Shown: piece by piece, positions 25,134-33,632 of the stretch | How positions within the stretch are numbered: the first letter of the stretch is position 1 | Layout: each line of letters begins with the position of its first letter | The notes under the pieces: generated by a model | Seen by the model: the letters and a program-made list of their open reading frames with translations, nothing else | Database searches by the model: none | What the model was told of the DNA's origin: nothing | Origin: UBA1206 sp050953105 | GTDB taxonomy: Bacteria; Bacillota; Clostridia; Oscillospirales; CAG-382 | Assembly: GCA_050953105.1 (NCBI GenBank) | Contig: JBMNMA010000004.1 | Coordinates: forward strand, 558,001 to 622,000 | Reading direction: 5' to 3' | Length of the DNA stretch: 64,000 bases | Made by a program: the position numbers and the translations under genes

Positions 25134-27056
25134 ATGAACAAAATTATCTCATTCGCCCTGCTTTTGAGCATGCTTACCTCTATTGTGTTTTTACCCTCCT
25201 GCCAAAACAATGGCTCTTCGACATCATCCGGGGATAATCTGTCGTCGGGAGAAAACAGCGACACCTCAAACGCTGATGAATCTTCCGAAACATCTGTTGA
25301 TCCGGTTCCCGACGAAAAAGCATCCCTTATCTGGGATAATTCCTACGCCGACGAAAATGCCGGCATTGCAGGTCCGGCGGATATATATAACGCCAAATAT
25401 TATTTCGACAATGCGCTTTTAAGCGACTTTTCTAAAAATCCCGCCGAAGGCGACGCCAAATATATACTCGGCGGCAGGGATTTTTCCCGTTTTGTTAACG
25501 TGGCCGACGGATATATGATAACCGTTCCGGGCGGAAATGCCACCGGGGATTTTACCCTTTCCGAAAACCGGGCCAGGATATATTCAGATGATAAGGTTAT
25601 TTCCATATCCAAGGAAGACCAGTCGCCCTATCCCAACACCCCTGAGGGATGGGAAATCTACTTTACCGAATGGCTTACCATGCGGATAGCCGACCTTCAG
25701 TTCCTTTCGGAAAATAATATTATGCGCACCACCGCCACCAAAACCCATACCGACCTTATCGAAGGGTATGAGGTGGTGGAATACGATATGTTTATCCGCC
25801 TTTCCAAGAATATCGAATATCCCTATTATAATATCGCTGTTATACGCAAGGACGGGGAATATAAAAAATTCCACCTTGTGGTTATGAAATCCAAAGGCAA
25901 ATACATTGACGAATTCAGGCAGATGATTGCCTCTATTAAATTCTTTGACGGAGTTGGCCAGTCCAAAAACCACATCGGCCAGTTTGAGCTTAAAATCCCC
26001 GAATTCTGGTCGGATGAAACCAAGGCCTACTTCAACAAGCTTGTAAACAACAATGTTCCCGAATGGGGCTTCTTCTACGAAGGCAACAAGCAGGAATATA
26101 TCGACTGGATGAAGAGTGAGGAAGGCATAGACTATCAGTCTGAAATTTTTATGACCTACCTCCATATCGGCTGGTATTCCACCCTTAACTATCTTGACCT
26201 TGATTATGTTAATGCCAATGCTGGCGGCAACGGCTTTAACGGCAAGCCCGTGCTTAACCTTACCTACCAGTTTACCACCACCAACAATGTCGTTTCGGGC
26301 TACAGCCCTATGTTTGACATTATGCGTGGAAAATACGACGACCATTTCAGAAAACTGGCGCAGGATATTAAAGCATACGGCAAGCCGGTTATATTCCGTT
26401 TAAATAACGAAATGAACACCGACTGGACCTCCTACTGCGGCATGGTAACCCTCCTTGACCCGGACATTTTCATAATCACATGGCGCAGGCTGTATGATAT
26501 TTTCCGTGAAGAAGGGGTTGACAATACCATCTGGGTGTTCAATCCCATAGACGTCACCTGCCCCTTCAGCGACTGGGCCGCATACCTTACCTATTTCCCC
26601 GGGGAAGGCTATGTCCAGATGCTTGGCCTTACCTCCTACGAAATGGCCAACACCCCCTATCTTACCTCCTTTGAAGCACGCTACAAGGACTGCTTCGAGC
26701 AGTATTCGCCTCAGTTTTTAAACTACCCCTGGATGATAGGGGAATTTGCCTGCGGCGCCGGCGGCGAAAAGCAGTTGGATTGGGGAAGCATGACCTATAA
26801 GGACACCGTCCTGGGGCGCAACCAGGCATTGCAGGCGCAGTGGGTTGAGGAAATGTTCAAATGCTTTGTAAACTCCACCAAGCCTGGCTATGAGTTTGCC
26901 AACAAAATAAAGGTGGCGGTATGGTTCTCCTGCAACGACTATGCCAATGTGGACAACGAATGGCGTATTACCAACTATCTTAAATTAGATGAAAATCTCC
27001 CCAAAACCCTTGAAAAATTCAGATACTGGCTTCCCAAGATCCACGAAAACGATTAA
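25134..27056 (+). CDS. Lipoprotein with GH26-like glycoside hydrolase domain
   Basis: A 640-aa surface lipoprotein: signal peptide with lipobox LPSC (Cys near 23), a Ser/Asp-rich linker to about residue 60, an unassigned domain (about 60-290), and a beta-mannanase-like barrel (about 290-640). RLNNEMNTDW places a likely acid/base Glu at E426, and MIGEFACGAG a likely nucleophile at E537, matching clan GH-A spacing. Substrate (mannan or other beta-glucan) is inferred from fold only. ATG follows CGGAGGA. Ten bp separate it from the recombinase gene. Confidence 0.75.
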   Translation: MNKIISFALLLSMLTSIVFLPSCQNNGSSTSSGDNLSSGENSDTSNADESSETSVDPVPDEKASLIWDNSYADENAGIAGPADIYNAKYYFDNALLSDFSKNPAEGDAKYILGGRDFSRFVNVADGYMITVPGGNATGDFTLSENRARIYSDDKVISISKEDQSPYPNTPEGWEIYFTEWLTMRIADLQFLSENNIMRTTATKTHTDLIEGYEVVEYDMFIRLSKNIEYPYYNIAVIRKDGEYKKFHLVVMKSKGKYIDEFRQMIASIKFFDGVGQSKNHIGQFELKIPEFWSDETKAYFNKLVNNNVPEWGFFYEGNKQEYIDWMKSEEGIDYQSEIFMTYLHIGWYSTLNYLDLDYVNANAGGNGFNGKPVLNLTYQFTTTNNVVSGYSPMFDIMRGKYDDHFRKLAQDIKAYGKPVIFRLNNEMNTDWTSYCGMVTLLDPDIFIITWRRLYDIFREEGVDNTIWVFNPIDVTCPFSDWAAYLTYFPGEGYVQMLGLTSYEMANTPYLTSFEARYKDCFEQYSPQFLNYPWMIGEFACGAGGEKQLDWGSMTYKDTVLGRNQALQAQWVEEMFKCFVNSTKPGYEFANKIKVAVWFSCNDYANVDNEWRITNYLKLDENLPKTLEKFRYWLPKIHEND

Positions 27057-27066
27057 GGTGTAAAAA

Positions 27067-28038
27067 ATGAACGACACGCCGCTGGTAATAACCCAGTTTC
27101 TTTCCTACAAGGAGGTTATTCAAAACCGTTCTTCGCTGACGGTGATAGAATACCAAAGGGATTTAACCATGTTTTTTTCCTACCTGCTAAAATCAAGGGG
27201 TATGGATGAAAACAGCCTTTCATTAGTAGACGGTGGCTTTATAAATTCGGTAACCCCGGAGGATATTTATTCCTTCCTCCTTTACCTTTCCAGGCAGCGG
27301 AAGGTGTCGGCCAAAACCATGGCCCGAAAGCTTTCGGCAATAAAGGCCTTTTTCAAATACCATTCCGCCAAGTCAAGGCTGGTGGAAAACAATCCGGCAA
27401 AGGATATAGATTCCCCCTCCATAAAGCAGGCGCTGCCTAAGTTTTTATCCCTTGAGGAGTCGGTTGACCTCCTTGAGGCAGTGGACAAGTCAGATCCCTT
27501 TTATGCCAGGGACTATTGTATTCTTACCTTGTTTTTAAACTGCGGCATGCGTCTTTCCGAGCTGGTGGGAATAAACCTCACCGACATAGACCATGACTTA
27601 AAAAGACTTAGGGTTACGGGTAAGGGGAATAAAATGCGGGTGATATACTTAAATTCCGCCTGCCGGGCCGCCATTGAAAGCTATCTTCCGGTAAGAAGCC
27701 AGATGGCATCCAAGTGCTCGGTTCCCCTTTCCGCCGAATCCAAAAATGCCCTGTTTTTATCAAAGCGCAATCAGCGTATATCAAACAAAACCGTCCAGTG
27801 GCTGGTGCAAAAGTATCTCGGCAAGGCCAATCTGGAAGGGAAGGGCTATTCGGTACATAAGCTAAGGCATACCGCCGCAACCCTTATGTATAATCAGGGG
27901 GGTGTGGATGTTCGCACCTTAAAGGAAATTTTAGGCCACGAGCAGTTAAACACCACCCAGATTTACACCCATGTTTCCGACAAAAACCTTGAAAAGGCAA
28001 TGGAAGCAAACCCTTTGGCGGATATTAAGAAAAACTGA
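27067..28038 (+). CDS. Tyrosine recombinase, XerC/XerD type
   Basis: A 323-aa site-specific recombinase. N-terminal SAM-like DNA-binding domain about 1-110 and catalytic domain after it, with the R-K-H-R-H-Y set visible: RLSELVG, GKGNKMR, HKLRHTAA, LGHEQL and IYTHV. Intact, with no phage or transposon genes adjacent, so a chromosome-dimer resolvase is the simplest reading. AAGGTG site. Confidence 0.88.
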   Translation: MNDTPLVITQFLSYKEVIQNRSSLTVIEYQRDLTMFFSYLLKSRGMDENSLSLVDGGFINSVTPEDIYSFLLYLSRQRKVSAKTMARKLSAIKAFFKYHSAKSRLVENNPAKDIDSPSIKQALPKFLSLEESVDLLEAVDKSDPFYARDYCILTLFLNCGMRLSELVGINLTDIDHDLKRLRVTGKGNKMRVIYLNSACRAAIESYLPVRSQMASKCSVPLSAESKNALFLSKRNQRISNKTVQWLVQKYLGKANLEGKGYSVHKLRHTAATLMYNQGGVDVRTLKEILGHEQLNTTQIYTHVSDKNLEKAMEANPLADIKKN

Positions 28039-28057
28039 TAAAGAAGGTTTTATCCGA

Positions 28058-28771
28058 ATGATACGGAAGAAAATTAAAATTGAAGGCTACGAGGTATTTC
28101 CCGACAGCACCGTTAAGCTTTCGGCTTTAATGAAACATATGCAGCAGGCCGCCTGCGACGATATCGACCAGTTCGGTCTTACCTATGAAGCTCTGCGGCA
28201 GGACGATATGGTGTTTGTCATAATAAAAATGGGGATATCCTTTAATAGGGAAATCCGCAAGGGCGACGAAATTGAAATTTTAACCGTAAACAACTCCGTG
28301 GAGGGGATAGTGTTTATAAGGGAATTTATCCTTTACAAAGACGGTCTGCCGGTTGCCGAAGCCACCACCCATTGGGTGCTTATGAGCTATGAACGCCGCC
28401 TTCCCGTCCGGCCTGCAAGGCTAAGACACCCAATGCCGGAAGTGAATATGGACATTAACGGGGTTTATCTGCCGAGAAAACTGATAGAGGAAAAATCCTT
28501 TGATTTTGAAATAAGACATAAGGTGGTTTACAGCGAGCTTGACGAAAACCGCCATATGAACAACACGGTGTATGCCGACCTTATATATGACTACGCTCCA
28601 TATAATATAGAAAAACCCGTTAAAAGCTGCCGCATATATTATAACGGTGAAGCCCTGCTGGGGGATGTGTTAAACATTAAGGTAAAGGCCACCGAAAAGG
28701 GACATATTGTTTCCTGTGTAAACGAGACCAGGGGAAAAAGCTGCTTTGAGGGTGAAATATCCTTCGAGTAA
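28058..28771 (+). CDS. Acyl-ACP thioesterase (FatA/FatB family)
   Basis: A 237-aa double hot-dog enzyme that releases fatty acids from ACP. The first hot-dog includes MKHMQQAACDDIDQFGLTYE-type residues, and the second has ENRHMNNTVYADLIYDY with the catalytic Asn/His. I chose ATG 28058 behind AAGAAGG; the frame extends into the recombinase gene end without a site. Lies between xer and smpB, away from the fab operon. Confidence 0.88.
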   Translation: MIRKKIKIEGYEVFPDSTVKLSALMKHMQQAACDDIDQFGLTYEALRQDDMVFVIIKMGISFNREIRKGDEIEILTVNNSVEGIVFIREFILYKDGLPVAEATTHWVLMSYERRLPVRPARLRHPMPEVNMDINGVYLPRKLIEEKSFDFEIRHKVVYSELDENRHMNNTVYADLIYDYAPYNIEKPVKSCRIYYNGEALLGDVLNIKVKATEKGHIVSCVNETRGKSCFEGEISFE

Positions 28772-28786
28772 AGCGAGAGGATTTTT

Positions 28787-29242
28787 ATGGCAACCAAAAA
28801 GGTTATAACCACAAACAAAAAAGCATATCACGATTATTTCGTAACCGACACCTACGAGGCGGGGGTTGAGCTGTGCGGAACGGAGGTTAAATCCCTCCGG
28901 CTGGGGCAGGTTAACCTCAAGGACTCCTACTGCCGGTTTAAAAACGGCGAAATGTTCATAGAGGGAATGCATATATCCCCCTATGAAAAGGGAAACATAT
29001 TTAACCGGGACCCCTACCGCCCCCGTAAGGTGCTTATGCATAAGCGGGAGATATTAAAGCTGTTCGGTCTGGTGGGCAAGCAGGGATATACCCTTGTCCC
29101 GCTGTCTATGTATTTTTCCGGCAAGTGGGTTAAGGCAGAAATCGGTCTGTGCAAAGGTAAAAAGCTGTATGACAAGCGGGAAGACGAGGCCAAAAAGACG
29201 GCTTCCCGGGAAATTGACAGAGCCGGACGGGAGAAGTTTTGA
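28787..29242 (+). CDS. smpB: SsrA-binding protein
   Basis: 151-aa beta-barrel partner of tmRNA in ribosome rescue. NKKAYHDYFVTDTYEAGVELCGTEVKS at the start and the basic C-terminal tail (KKLYDKREDEAKKTASREIDRA) are diagnostic. ssrA follows about 110 bp downstream with its own promoter. Confidence 0.97.
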   Translation: MATKKVITTNKKAYHDYFVTDTYEAGVELCGTEVKSLRLGQVNLKDSYCRFKNGEMFIEGMHISPYEKGNIFNRDPYRPRKVLMHKREILKLFGLVGKQGYTLVPLSMYFSGKWVKAEIGLCKGKKLYDKREDEAKKTASREIDRAGREKF

Positions 29243-29281
29243 TTTTTTCCGTATATTGGCGTTTATGCTATTAAATAAAAC

Positions 29282-29309
29282 TTGACAAACCATACTAAAA
29301 CTATATAAT
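29282..29309 (+). promoter_or_regulatory. Promoter of ssrA
   Basis: TTGACA (29282-29287), 16-bp spacer, TATAAT (29304-29309); the start point would lie about 35 bp before the mature tmRNA end. Confidence 0.8.
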
Positions 29310-29350
29310 AGATATGCTTGCATGTTCCTGTCTGCGTTATGCTTTATCAT

Positions 29351-29699
29351 GGGGGCGTAATGGTTTCGACGGGGGTTTTGAAGCAAGGTAAGCGGGCGGA
29401 AGCGCGCAGCTTCCTAAAAATGCGCAAATTAAAAATAAACGCAAATAACAATAAACTTGCAGTTGCCGCTTAAGCGGTAACCGTCGTGCCCGGAAGGACT
29501 GCGGTCCGGAACACGGCGTGACACAGCAGTGAACGTGTATCGTCTTAAGCTTTGCGGACGGTCATGAACTAATGAAGCTACCTCTCCCGCAGGGCGGCGT
29601 TCCCCGGCGGAAAGAGGGAAATTAATAGGACGTCTGCGCCCGGAGAAAGCAGTGTGAATAGACTTTCGGACGGGGGTTCGATTCCCCCCGCCTCCACCA
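29351..29699 (+). ncRNA. ssrA: Transfer-messenger RNA
   Basis: 349 nt. The ends pair as a tRNA-Ala-like acceptor (GGGGGCG/CGCCTCC) with encoded ACCA, and GGTTCGATTCC forms the T-arm. The tag frame runs 29441-29473 from GCA to TAA and reads ANNNKLAVAA, a 10-residue degradation tag ending in the usual hydrophobic-AA. The 3' end is duplicated at 30410, marking it as an integration site. Confidence 0.97.
29686..29699 (+). repeat. att-like repeat at the tmRNA 3' end (left copy)
   Basis: The 14-mer CCCCGCCTCCACCA, part of the tmRNA acceptor end, recurs exactly at 30410-30423 in the same orientation. Confidence 0.7.
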
Positions 29700-29971
29700 C
29701 AGTATCCACCTACCAAGGTGGATACTTCCATTTTGTATGTAAGCTCGTCCTCATCGGACGGGCTTTCGTCGTTTTCTTCTTGTTTTTCTTTGTGAAGACA
29801 ATCTGTCTTTATGTCAAAGGTCTCGTAAGGAATTAAATCGGGATGGAAGTTGAATATTACACAGGCTCTATCTGAAAAGACATTTACTTTATTGACGAAT
29901 AGTTCTATAAGCTTCTTTGTGTCTGAAAGAGTACCGTATTGCAAGCCGTCGAATCGTCCCTTTGACACCAC
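29700..29971 (-). pseudogene. Remnant of a large serine recombinase, C-terminal end
   Basis: The minus-strand frame from 29971 reads about 75 residues resembling the distal part of large serine recombinases: GTLSDTKKLIELFVNKVNVF followed by ACVIFNF and an acidic KEKQEENDESPSDEDE tail. No N-terminal resolvase domain or coiled coil precedes it, and its frame runs without a stop into the tmRNA gene. It is best read as the broken end of the integrase of an element once inserted at ssrA. Confidence 0.5.
29703..29726 (+). terminator. Hairpin just downstream of ssrA
   Basis: Perfect 10-bp inverted repeat GTATCCACCT/AGGTGGATAC with loop ACCA. The T-run after it is weak, so it is a possible ssrA terminator rather than a firm one. 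Confidence 0.5.
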
Positions 29972-30409
29972 CAGCCAACTCGCTCACCATTTGGTTATTT
30001 TCTCCGAGGGCTACATTGTGCCGGTGCAGTATACCTGAAGGTTGAGCCTTGAGCCAATGGCTCACTTATTTTTTATTTTTAACCATTATACAAACTTAGC
30101 CAATATAATACATTAATCATCATATTGATTATATTTTTTTCAAATATAAATAATGTTATTGACATTATTTGTTTAAATGTTACTATTCAAATAATAGGAT
30201 ATCCCATGTATGTTTTTAGAGTATTATAGTAGAGCAAAAATATAAAAACAATAAAGAACGTCTCAATTAAGCAGTTTATTGTATCAGGTTTATATAAATA
30301 ACTATTAATTCTTGTCTGTTACTAATAACAGAACAAAGGCTTATTAAATGCCGTAAATTCTCATTTACATATGTATTGGTAGATAAAATACTGGATATAG
30401 AAAAACAAG
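29972..30409. other. AT-rich stretch without recognisable genes
   Basis: Between the recombinase remnant and the right att-like copy. No ORF with a ribosome site, tRNA or repeat was recognised. It is clearly richer in A+T than the flanking housekeeping genes, in line with decayed element DNA. Confidence 0.5.
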
Positions 30410-30423
30410 CCCCGCCTCCACCA
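30410..30423 (+). repeat. att-like repeat (right copy)
   Basis: Exact copy of the 14-bp tmRNA 3' end CCCCGCCTCCACCA, 724 bp downstream of the original, with no tRNA-like context around it. Confidence 0.7.
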
Positions 30424-30589
30424 TAAAGAGCAGTAGATTTTGATAGATATGCGCTGCACTTTTTCTTTAGCGTAAAGCCTTTCTGCTACTAAAGAGAATA
30501 ATTAATAGCATTTTTTATTAAATTCATAGATAAATTTGAAATTTCGTGTTATAATTAATTATCTTGGTTGTGATACGGTGGAAGTTTAT

Positions 30590-30709
30590 ATGCCAACAGC
30601 TGCTTATATGTATGACAAACGTAATGACGGGAAGCTTGTTGATATTGCTGCTAAAATATCAATCTATCTGCAACAGCCTATTAACTTATCAAAGAAGGTG
30701 ATTTTTTGA
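30590..30709 (+). CDS. Possible 39-aa leader ORF coupled to the lipoprotein
   Basis: ATG 30590 to TGA 30707-30709, behind GGTGGAAG. Its stop overlaps the TTG start of the next gene (TTGA), a layout seen in translational coupling. An extended -10 (TGTTATAAT, 30547-30555) lies upstream. The peptide has no family I recognise; it may also be the end of a lost gene. Confidence 0.35.
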   Translation: MPTAAYMYDKRNDGKLVDIAAKISIYLQQPINLSKKVIF

Positions 30710-32073
30710 AAAGACGCATATTTTTATTTGTTTTAATAATATTAACCATGTTGTCTGCAGGCTGCGGAAAAGCAAATAACAATACCGCAAGCAGCACCGA
30801 TGACAGCCATTACAGCGAAGCCGAAAGCCTGCTGGAAAGTGCCACCGAATCGTCAGCCGAAAATTCACAGCCAGCCGATACCGTAAAACCACGGCTTATA
30901 ATCGCTTCCGCCGAAGCCAAGGTAAGGATTAATCAGGGAGAGGAGTTTGACCTGCTGTCGGGAATCACAGCCACCGACAATGTTGACGGGAATATGAAAG
31001 ACAAAGTTAATATAGACAAAGGCAATTTCGACCCCAATGTTCCGGGGGAATATACCATAACATACACTTTAAGCGACTCTGCGGGCAACCAGGCAAATCC
31101 GGTAAGCCGGACTATTATAGTAAGGGATTCCACCGTGTTAGAGTCTCCTCCGGTGTTTACCGGAGCCATTGAAGGGGAGATTTTGAATCCCCCTTCACCG
31201 GCATTGTTCGGTGGCGCTTGGTATTACAAGGTGGTGTCCTCTAAGGACAAATGGGTGGGTATTGAAGCCACAGTCACCCTTCCGGAGGTTACAATCCGCC
31301 GTTATAACGGTGATTACAACCAGTCCCTTGATGTTGACCCGGGTTTTCAAAACCTTGACAACCCTTCGGTTTACATGGGGGGGTATGCCTACAGCGAATG
31401 CGATGTGGGACTGTCCTTTTCCAAGGCTTTGGTGGATGTAAAAAGCCAGACACTTTCCAAGGGAAGCATCGCCTTCCGCCCCTTCTGGCGGTATATAACC
31501 AGCGAAAATCAGGATGCGGGAGGGTATGACGCCCACGACGGGGAATATGCGGTTTCGGTTAACGGCAAAAACTGCATTGCCAACTATCATTGGAAATACA
31601 CGGAGTTTTATTATCTTCCCGGTGACAAGCTGAGGATTATAATTTACATTCCCGAACCCAATAAAATGCAGCTTCAAATTGAGGTTATAGAAAAGTCCTC
31701 CCTGCCGTCTTCGGTTGAGATAAGGGAAAAATACGGCTGGAAGGACCCCGCAAATTTTAAAAGCCCCATATTCCACACCCCCGGACAGGGGACTGATATG
31801 AATGCGGAATTCAAGCGGGTAAACGCCATTGACCAGGTTGCCAACGAGGGTAAAACCGCTATTCCCACCGACAGCCGGGTGTCTGCCGCAGTCTGGCACG
31901 AAACCTACCTTTACCGTAAAATTAACGGTGTAATTTACAGGGTGCCAATGGCAGAAAACCGCCGGGCAGCAACTAAAGCCCCAAAAAACGATGCCTTTAC
32001 AATATCCTATGAAGGGGTGGATTCCGCTATCGGTGGCGAAATCGTGTCAATTCACCCGGGAACAATTGAATAA
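30706..32073 (+). CDS. Lipoprotein with DUF5011/HYR-like Ig domain
   Basis: A 455-aa exported lipoprotein, lipobox LSAGC near residue 20, Ser/Glu-rich linker to about 60, then a bacterial Ig-like domain (about 62-140; ITATDNVDGN...VPGEYTITYTLSDSAGN) typical of DUF5011. The C-terminal 300 residues are beta-rich with many aromatic residues and no assigned family; a carbohydrate or polymer-binding surface role is possible. The start is TTG at 30706 behind AAGAAGGTG. Confidence 0.75.
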   Translation: MKRRIFLFVLIILTMLSAGCGKANNNTASSTDDSHYSEAESLLESATESSAENSQPADTVKPRLIIASAEAKVRINQGEEFDLLSGITATDNVDGNMKDKVNIDKGNFDPNVPGEYTITYTLSDSAGNQANPVSRTIIVRDSTVLESPPVFTGAIEGEILNPPSPALFGGAWYYKVVSSKDKWVGIEATVTLPEVTIRRYNGDYNQSLDVDPGFQNLDNPSVYMGGYAYSECDVGLSFSKALVDVKSQTLSKGSIAFRPFWRYITSENQDAGGYDAHDGEYAVSVNGKNCIANYHWKYTEFYYLPGDKLRIIIYIPEPNKMQLQIEVIEKSSLPSSVEIREKYGWKDPANFKSPIFHTPGQGTDMNAEFKRVNAIDQVANEGKTAIPTDSRVSAAVWHETYLYRKINGVIYRVPMAENRRAATKAPKNDAFTISYEGVDSAIGGEIVSIHPGTIE

Positions 32074-32134
32074 TAATATCATTATTTTAATATAAATAAT
32101 ATTTTATCAAAAATTACACGAATAAAAATATATG

Positions 32135-32152
32135 CCGGTTGATTTTTCAACC
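32135..32152. terminator. Hairpin between convergent lipoprotein and YciI genes
   Basis: CGGTTGA-TTTTT-TCAACCG stem. The T-tail is imperfect on both strands. Confidence 0.45.
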
Positions 32153-32236
32153 GACATTTGTATTTCCAAAAAGTTATCATGGGGCAGGGAATAGGCAAAG
32201 CCGCAAAATATTCAAGGCTTCCGCCTGCTTGCCCGT

Positions 32237-32545
32237 TTATTCCCTCATTATTGCCACTCTGTAGGGGAACAATACCGCTGTCATTATTCCCTCTGCCACG
32301 GCGGGGTCGTTTTTCATAATCATATTCGCTTCATCGGGGGATGATGCTTCGAAAATGACTATTCCAAAGGTGTTTTCATCAAGACCGCCGGTTTTCCCCG
32401 CAAGAATAAGTTTTCCCTCAGCCAAAAGGCTTTGCAGGTACTTAAAATGACATTCTATTATTTCCTCGTCCTTTGCCGTCCAGTTTGCTTCTATAAGATA
32501 ATAGGGTTTGGGTTTTAACACATAGATATACTGCTTGTTTTCCAT
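32237..32545 (-). CDS. YciI-like protein
   Basis: 102 aa with the ferredoxin-like YciI/DGPF fold: the N-terminal strand IYVLKPKPYYL, an H-containing helix (EIIECHFKYLQSLLAEGKLILAGKT) and a C-terminal PYRVAIMRE. Members are small enzymes or binding proteins of mostly unknown substrate. ATG 32545 (AAGGA site) is preferred over an in-frame TTG at 32551. Confidence 0.8.
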   Translation of the reverse strand: MENKQYIYVLKPKPYYLIEANWTAKDEEIIECHFKYLQSLLAEGKLILAGKTGGLDENTFGIVIFEASSPDEANMIMKNDPAVAEGIMTAVLFPYRVAIMRE

Positions 32546-32551
32546 AATCAA

Positions 32552-32855
32552 TTCCTTATCCTTTTATCAAATTGTAGCATGTGCTGTGTTAAAAAGCAAC
32601 AATTTTTAACAAAGATGTCGTTATAACGACGGCTATTTATGAATTTATTCAATAATATACCGTTAAAGCAGTTTCTAACCATTTAATAAAGGGCGTAAAA
32701 AAGCCTAGGGAATGAAAGTATCATCTCTATAGGCCTGCTTATAATATAACCCTGAGTTAGGATTTTTTATATGTAATCGAAATAATTTTATTGCTCCGTT
32801 TACATTGATGAAAAACGTTATGTAAAAGAAATAAAGCTTAATAGCTTAATATTGC
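32552..32855. other. Intergenic stretch without recognised genes
   Basis: AT-rich. It contains a small perfect palindrome GTCGTTATAACGAC near 32614 and an imperfect AGCCTAGG...AGGCCT hairpin near 32703-32740. No other feature was seen. Confidence 0.4.
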
Positions 32856-32884
32856 TTGATTTTATATAATTTTTTTGGTATAAT
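32856..32884 (+). promoter_or_regulatory. Promoter of the rhomboid gene
   Basis: TTGATT (32856-32861), 17-bp spacer, TATAAT (32879-32884). Confidence 0.75.
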
Positions 32885-32931
32885 AAAACGATTTTTGCAA
32901 AAAAGAGGGTAATTTTAAGACTGGAGGATGT

Positions 32932-33549
32932 ATGAAAATTAAGGACTATTTTACGAAAAACTTTGCAGTTATAGCTATAATATTAATTAACCTGTTAATA
33001 TTTATTGCTGTAAATATTGTTCCCAATCTGTCTGACTCATTGCTTCTTAACCCCGAATTAGATGCTTTAGCTAAATCCCCATGGACATTAATAACAGTAT
33101 TGTTTACGCATGAAGTGCTTATCCATTTTCTATTAAACATGGTTCTTGTATTTATCTTTGGTACACAATTGAGCAAAGAGACAAATTATGGAGTTGTATT
33201 TTTTACATATATTCTTTGCGGGCTTTTAGGTAGTTCGGTAGTATTGGTTTATGCTCCGTTGATTAAATATACCGGTGCACCTATTGCGGGAGCTTCTGCC
33301 GCTGCTTTCGGACTAGTTGCAGCATATGGTGCTCTCAGACCGAATAAAGAAATTTTCAAATCCAAAGTGAAATATTGGGTAGTCGCATTGTTTGTTGTTA
33401 ATGCACTGTTTACAGTGCAAAATCCGAGTGTTTCAGTAGGCGGCCCTGCTCATGCAATCGGTATTCTGGTAGGATTACTAATTGGTTTTATACTTAAAAA
33501 GAAGGTAAATAAAAATACAGTCCAAACTATAGGTGTTGAATCAAAATAA
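32932..33549 (+). CDS. Rhomboid-family intramembrane serine protease
   Basis: 205 aa with about six membrane helices. The catalytic Ser lies in GASAAAFG (near 122) and the catalytic His in GGPAHAIGILVG (near 166); HFLLN in helix 2 supplies the oxyanion residues. It cuts transmembrane segments of client proteins. Noticeably AT-rich codon use compared with genes before 29.7 kb and after 34.5 kb. TGGAGG site. Confidence 0.9.
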   Translation: MKIKDYFTKNFAVIAIILINLLIFIAVNIVPNLSDSLLLNPELDALAKSPWTLITVLFTHEVLIHFLLNMVLVFIFGTQLSKETNYGVVFFTYILCGLLGSSVVLVYAPLIKYTGAPIAGASAAAFGLVAAYGALRPNKEIFKSKVKYWVVALFVVNALFTVQNPSVSVGGPAHAIGILVGLLIGFILKKKVNKNTVQTIGVESK

Positions 33550-33632
33550 TAAAATTAACATTATTCTATTTTTGGTATACCCTTTAGGATGTGTAAAAAA
33601 TTAAAATGGGATTATGATTTTAATAAGGTGAT

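Noticed and set aside
27067..28038. Xer-type recombinase as integrase of the element at ssrA
   Set aside because: It is intact, lies on the other side of smpB, and is in a normal gene context; housekeeping XerC/XerD is simpler.
29429..29699. Continuation of the minus-strand recombinase-like frame through the tmRNA
   Set aside because: This part is the reverse complement of ssrA; an open frame there is chance.
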